In this document: piece after piece, positions 47,181 to 48,735 of the stretch
Numbering within the stretch: position 1 is the stretch's first letter
Layout of the letters: every line of letters starts with the position of its first letter
Source of the DNA: RBG-16-66-20 sp036262835
GTDB lineage: Bacteria > Pseudomonadota > Gammaproteobacteria > Burkholderiales > SG8-39
Length of the DNA: 48,735 nucleotides
Direction of reading: 5' to 3'
Assembly (NCBI GenBank): GCA_036262835.1
Contig: DATAID010000011.1
Span: forward strand, 1 to 48,735
Translations under genes and position numbers: made by a program
The notes under the pieces: generated by a model
The model's database searches: none
What the model saw: the letters and a program-made list of their open reading frames with translations, nothing else
Told to the model about the DNA's origin: nothing

Positions 47181-48735
47181 ATGAAGACCATTGAAAACGG
47201 CCTGCAGTCGGTGCTCGACCGCGGCGAATTGCTGCGCGCCCTGCGCGCCTTCAAGCGCGGCGACTTCAGCGTGCGCATGCCCATGGACCTCGCCGGCATG
47301 GATGGCGAGATCGCGCAGGCCTTCAACGACGTGGTGGAGATGAACGAGAACTTCACCGAGGAGCTCTCGCGCGTCGGCAATCAGGTGGGCCGCGAAGGCC
47401 GCATCGGCCAGCGCGTGAACCTGCCCGGCGCGGGCGGCGCCTGGGCCGACAGCGTCGACTCGGTGAACGGCCTGATCGGCGACCTGGCCTACCCGGTCTC
47501 CGAGGTGGCGCGCGTGATGGGCGCCATCGGCAAGGGCGACCTCTCGCAGTCGGTCGTGCTCGAGGTGGACGGCCGGCCGCTGCGCGGCGAGGCGCTGCGC
47601 GTGGGCACCGTCGTCAACACCCTGGTCTCGCAGCTGAACATGGTGTCCTCCGAAGTCTCGCGCCTGTCGCAGGAGGTCGGCACCGAGGGCCGCCTGGGCG
47701 GCCAGGCGCAGGTGCCGGGCGTCGCGGGCGTATGGAAGGACCTCACCGACAACGTGAACCACATGGCCTCGCGCCTCACGGGCCAGATCAGGAACATCGC
47801 GGAGGTCATCACCGCGGTCGCGAACGGCGACCTCTCGAAGAAGATCACGGTCGACGTGAAGGGCGAGAAGCTCGAGCTCAAGAACACGATCAACCGCATG
47901 GTGGACAACCTCAACTCGTTCGCCTCGGAAGTGTCGCGGGTCGCAAAAGAGGTGGGCACGGAAGGCAAGCTCGGCGGCCAGGCGCAGGTGCGCGACGTCG
48001 CGGGCGTGTGGAAGGACCTCACCGACAACGTGAATTCGATGGCTGCGAACCTCACGGGCCAGGTGAGCAACATCGCAGAAGTGACGACCGCGGTCGCCAA
48101 GGGCGACCTCTCCAAGAAGATCACGGTGGACGTCAAGGGCGAGATCCTCGCCCTCAAGCTCACCGTCAACACCATGGTGGACCAGCTGAACGCCTTCGCG
48201 GGCGAGGTGTCTCGCGTTGCGCGCGAGGTGGGCACCGAAGGCAAGCTCGGCGGCCAGGCGCAGGTGAAGGACGTCGCGGGCGTGTGGAAGGACCTCACCG
48301 ACAACGTGAACCAGCTCGCGGCGAACCTCACCGGCCAGGTGCGGAACATCGCCGAGGTGACGACCGCGGTCGCCAAGGGCGACCTCTCGAAGAAGATCAC
48401 GGTGGACGTCAAGGGCGAGATCCTCGCCCTCAAGCTCACCGTCAACACCATGGTGGATCAGCTCAATGCTTTCGCAGGCGAGGTGACTCGCGTGGCGCGC
48501 GAGGTGGGCACCGAAGGCAAGCTCGGCGGCCAGGCGCCGGTGCGCGACGTCGCGGGCGTGTGGAAGGACCTCACCGACAACGTGAATTCGATGGCTGCGA
48601 ACCTCACGGGCCAGGTGCGCAACATCGCGGAAGTGACGACCGCGGTCGCCAAGGGCGACCTCTCCAAGAAGATCACGGTGGACGTCAAGGGCGAGATCCT
48701 CGCCCTCAAGCTCACCGTCAACACCATGGTGGACC
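47181..48735 (+). CDS. Poly-HAMP sensor histidine kinase, 5' part
   Basis: The reading frame starts at ATG 47181 after AGGGGG and stays open to the window edge (518 codons). The N-terminus has no signal or membrane helix. From about residue 20 it is a chain of HAMP domains in repeats of exactly 92 residues. Each carries a version of VGTEGKLGGQAQV, GVWKDLTDNVN and ITVDVKGE; the GGQA copies fall at 276-bp intervals. This matches the soluble poly-HAMP hybrid kinases (fungal group III type and their bacterial relatives). GAF, kinase and receiver domains would lie beyond the edge. It may feed the regulators upstream. Confidence 0.85.
   Translation, partial: MKTIENGLQSVLDRGELLRALRAFKRGDFSVRMPMDLAGMDGEIAQAFNDVVEMNENFTEELSRVGNQVGREGRIGQRVNLPGAGGAWADSVDSVNGLIGDLAYPVSEVARVMGAIGKGDLSQSVVLEVDGRPLRGEALRVGTVVNTLVSQLNMVSSEVSRLSQEVGTEGRLGGQAQVPGVAGVWKDLTDNVNHMASRLTGQIRNIAEVITAVANGDLSKKITVDVKGEKLELKNTINRMVDNLNSFASEVSRVAKEVGTEGKLGGQAQVRDVAGVWKDLTDNVNSMAANLTGQVSNIAEVTTAVAKGDLSKKITVDVKGEILALKLTVNTMVDQLNAFAGEVSRVAREVGTEGKLGGQAQVKDVAGVWKDLTDNVNQLAANLTGQVRNIAEVTTAVAKGDLSKKITVDVKGEILALKLTVNTMVDQLNAFAGEVTRVAREVGTEGKLGGQAPVRDVAGVWKDLTDNVNSMAANLTGQVRNIAEVTTAVAKGDLSKKITVDVKGEILALKLTVNTMVD
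47590..48735 (+). repeat. 276-bp tandem repeats encoding HAMP domains
   Basis: The marker GCCAGGCGC occurs at 47701, 47977, 48253 and 48529, each exactly 276 bp apart. Parts of the last units are almost identical at the DNA level, for example the region after 48100 and again after 48376. This suggests recent duplication or gene conversion. Confidence 0.85.

Overview
The window is about 48.7 kb of GC-rich DNA. Codon use, gene families and the sigma-54-linked polysaccharide genes point to a betaproteobacterium, probably in or near the Burkholderiales, Rhodocyclales or Nitrosomonadales. That placement is inferred, since no rRNA or other marker gene is present.

Left edge (1-2.8 kb): an integron integrase gene (intI) with a divergent partial ORF in the position of a first gene cassette and a repeat-rich attI-like spacer between them. 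A MAPEG membrane protein and a two-gene ribbon-helix-helix / nucleotidyltransferase pair, resembling a toxin-antitoxin system, follow. The pair has a large palindromic operator.

Polysaccharide region 1 (2.9-13.2 kb): a tightly packed rightward operon. It encodes an AlgD-type GDP-mannose dehydrogenase, a family 4 glycosyltransferase, an SxtJ-like protein, a DUF5989 (SxtK-like) miniprotein, a NodU/CmcH/SxtI-type O-carbamoyltransferase, an SGNH hydrolase and both subunits of a carbamoyl-phosphate synthase. It reads as a self-contained carbamoylation cassette with its own carbamoyl-phosphate supply.

Polysaccharide region 2 (13.2-25.3 kb): a leftward ATP-grasp ligase / phosphoesterase pair. A rightward operon follows: WbqC, methyltransferase, PIG-L deacetylase, GNAT, AsnB, ACP, ANL ligase and NadE-like. 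A leftward cupin / FemAB-like acyltransferase pair closes the region. Together these suggest de-N-acetylation, re-acylation or aminoacylation, and amidation of an acidic glycan.

Secretion region (25.8-34.6 kb): one long leftward operon for a type II secretion / type IV pilus-like machine, read from a sigma-54 promoter. Downstream lie two tandem, roughly 235-bp repeat units, each ending in a leftward terminator; these are candidate small RNAs.

Region 34.8-38.6 kb: a GT39-like membrane protein, a HAD-UbiA fusion and an SMR-type transporter, which may form a polyprenyl-phosphate sugar pathway, plus a serine acetyltransferase-like protein.

Right part (38.7-48.7 kb): a 1446-residue secreted polysaccharide lyase-like protein, two paralogous LuxR-type response regulators, a small exported protein, a REC-histidine kinase fusion and the start of a poly-HAMP sensor kinase.

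Four good -24/-12 promoters occur (T2SS operon, lyase, small exported protein, kinase). Two of them share an upstream array of TGTAG motifs 23 bp apart at nearly the same distance from the promoter. The other two share a 20-bp upstream element. The coherent picture is the synthesis, decoration, remodelling and secretion of an exopolysaccharide under sigma-54 and two-component control.
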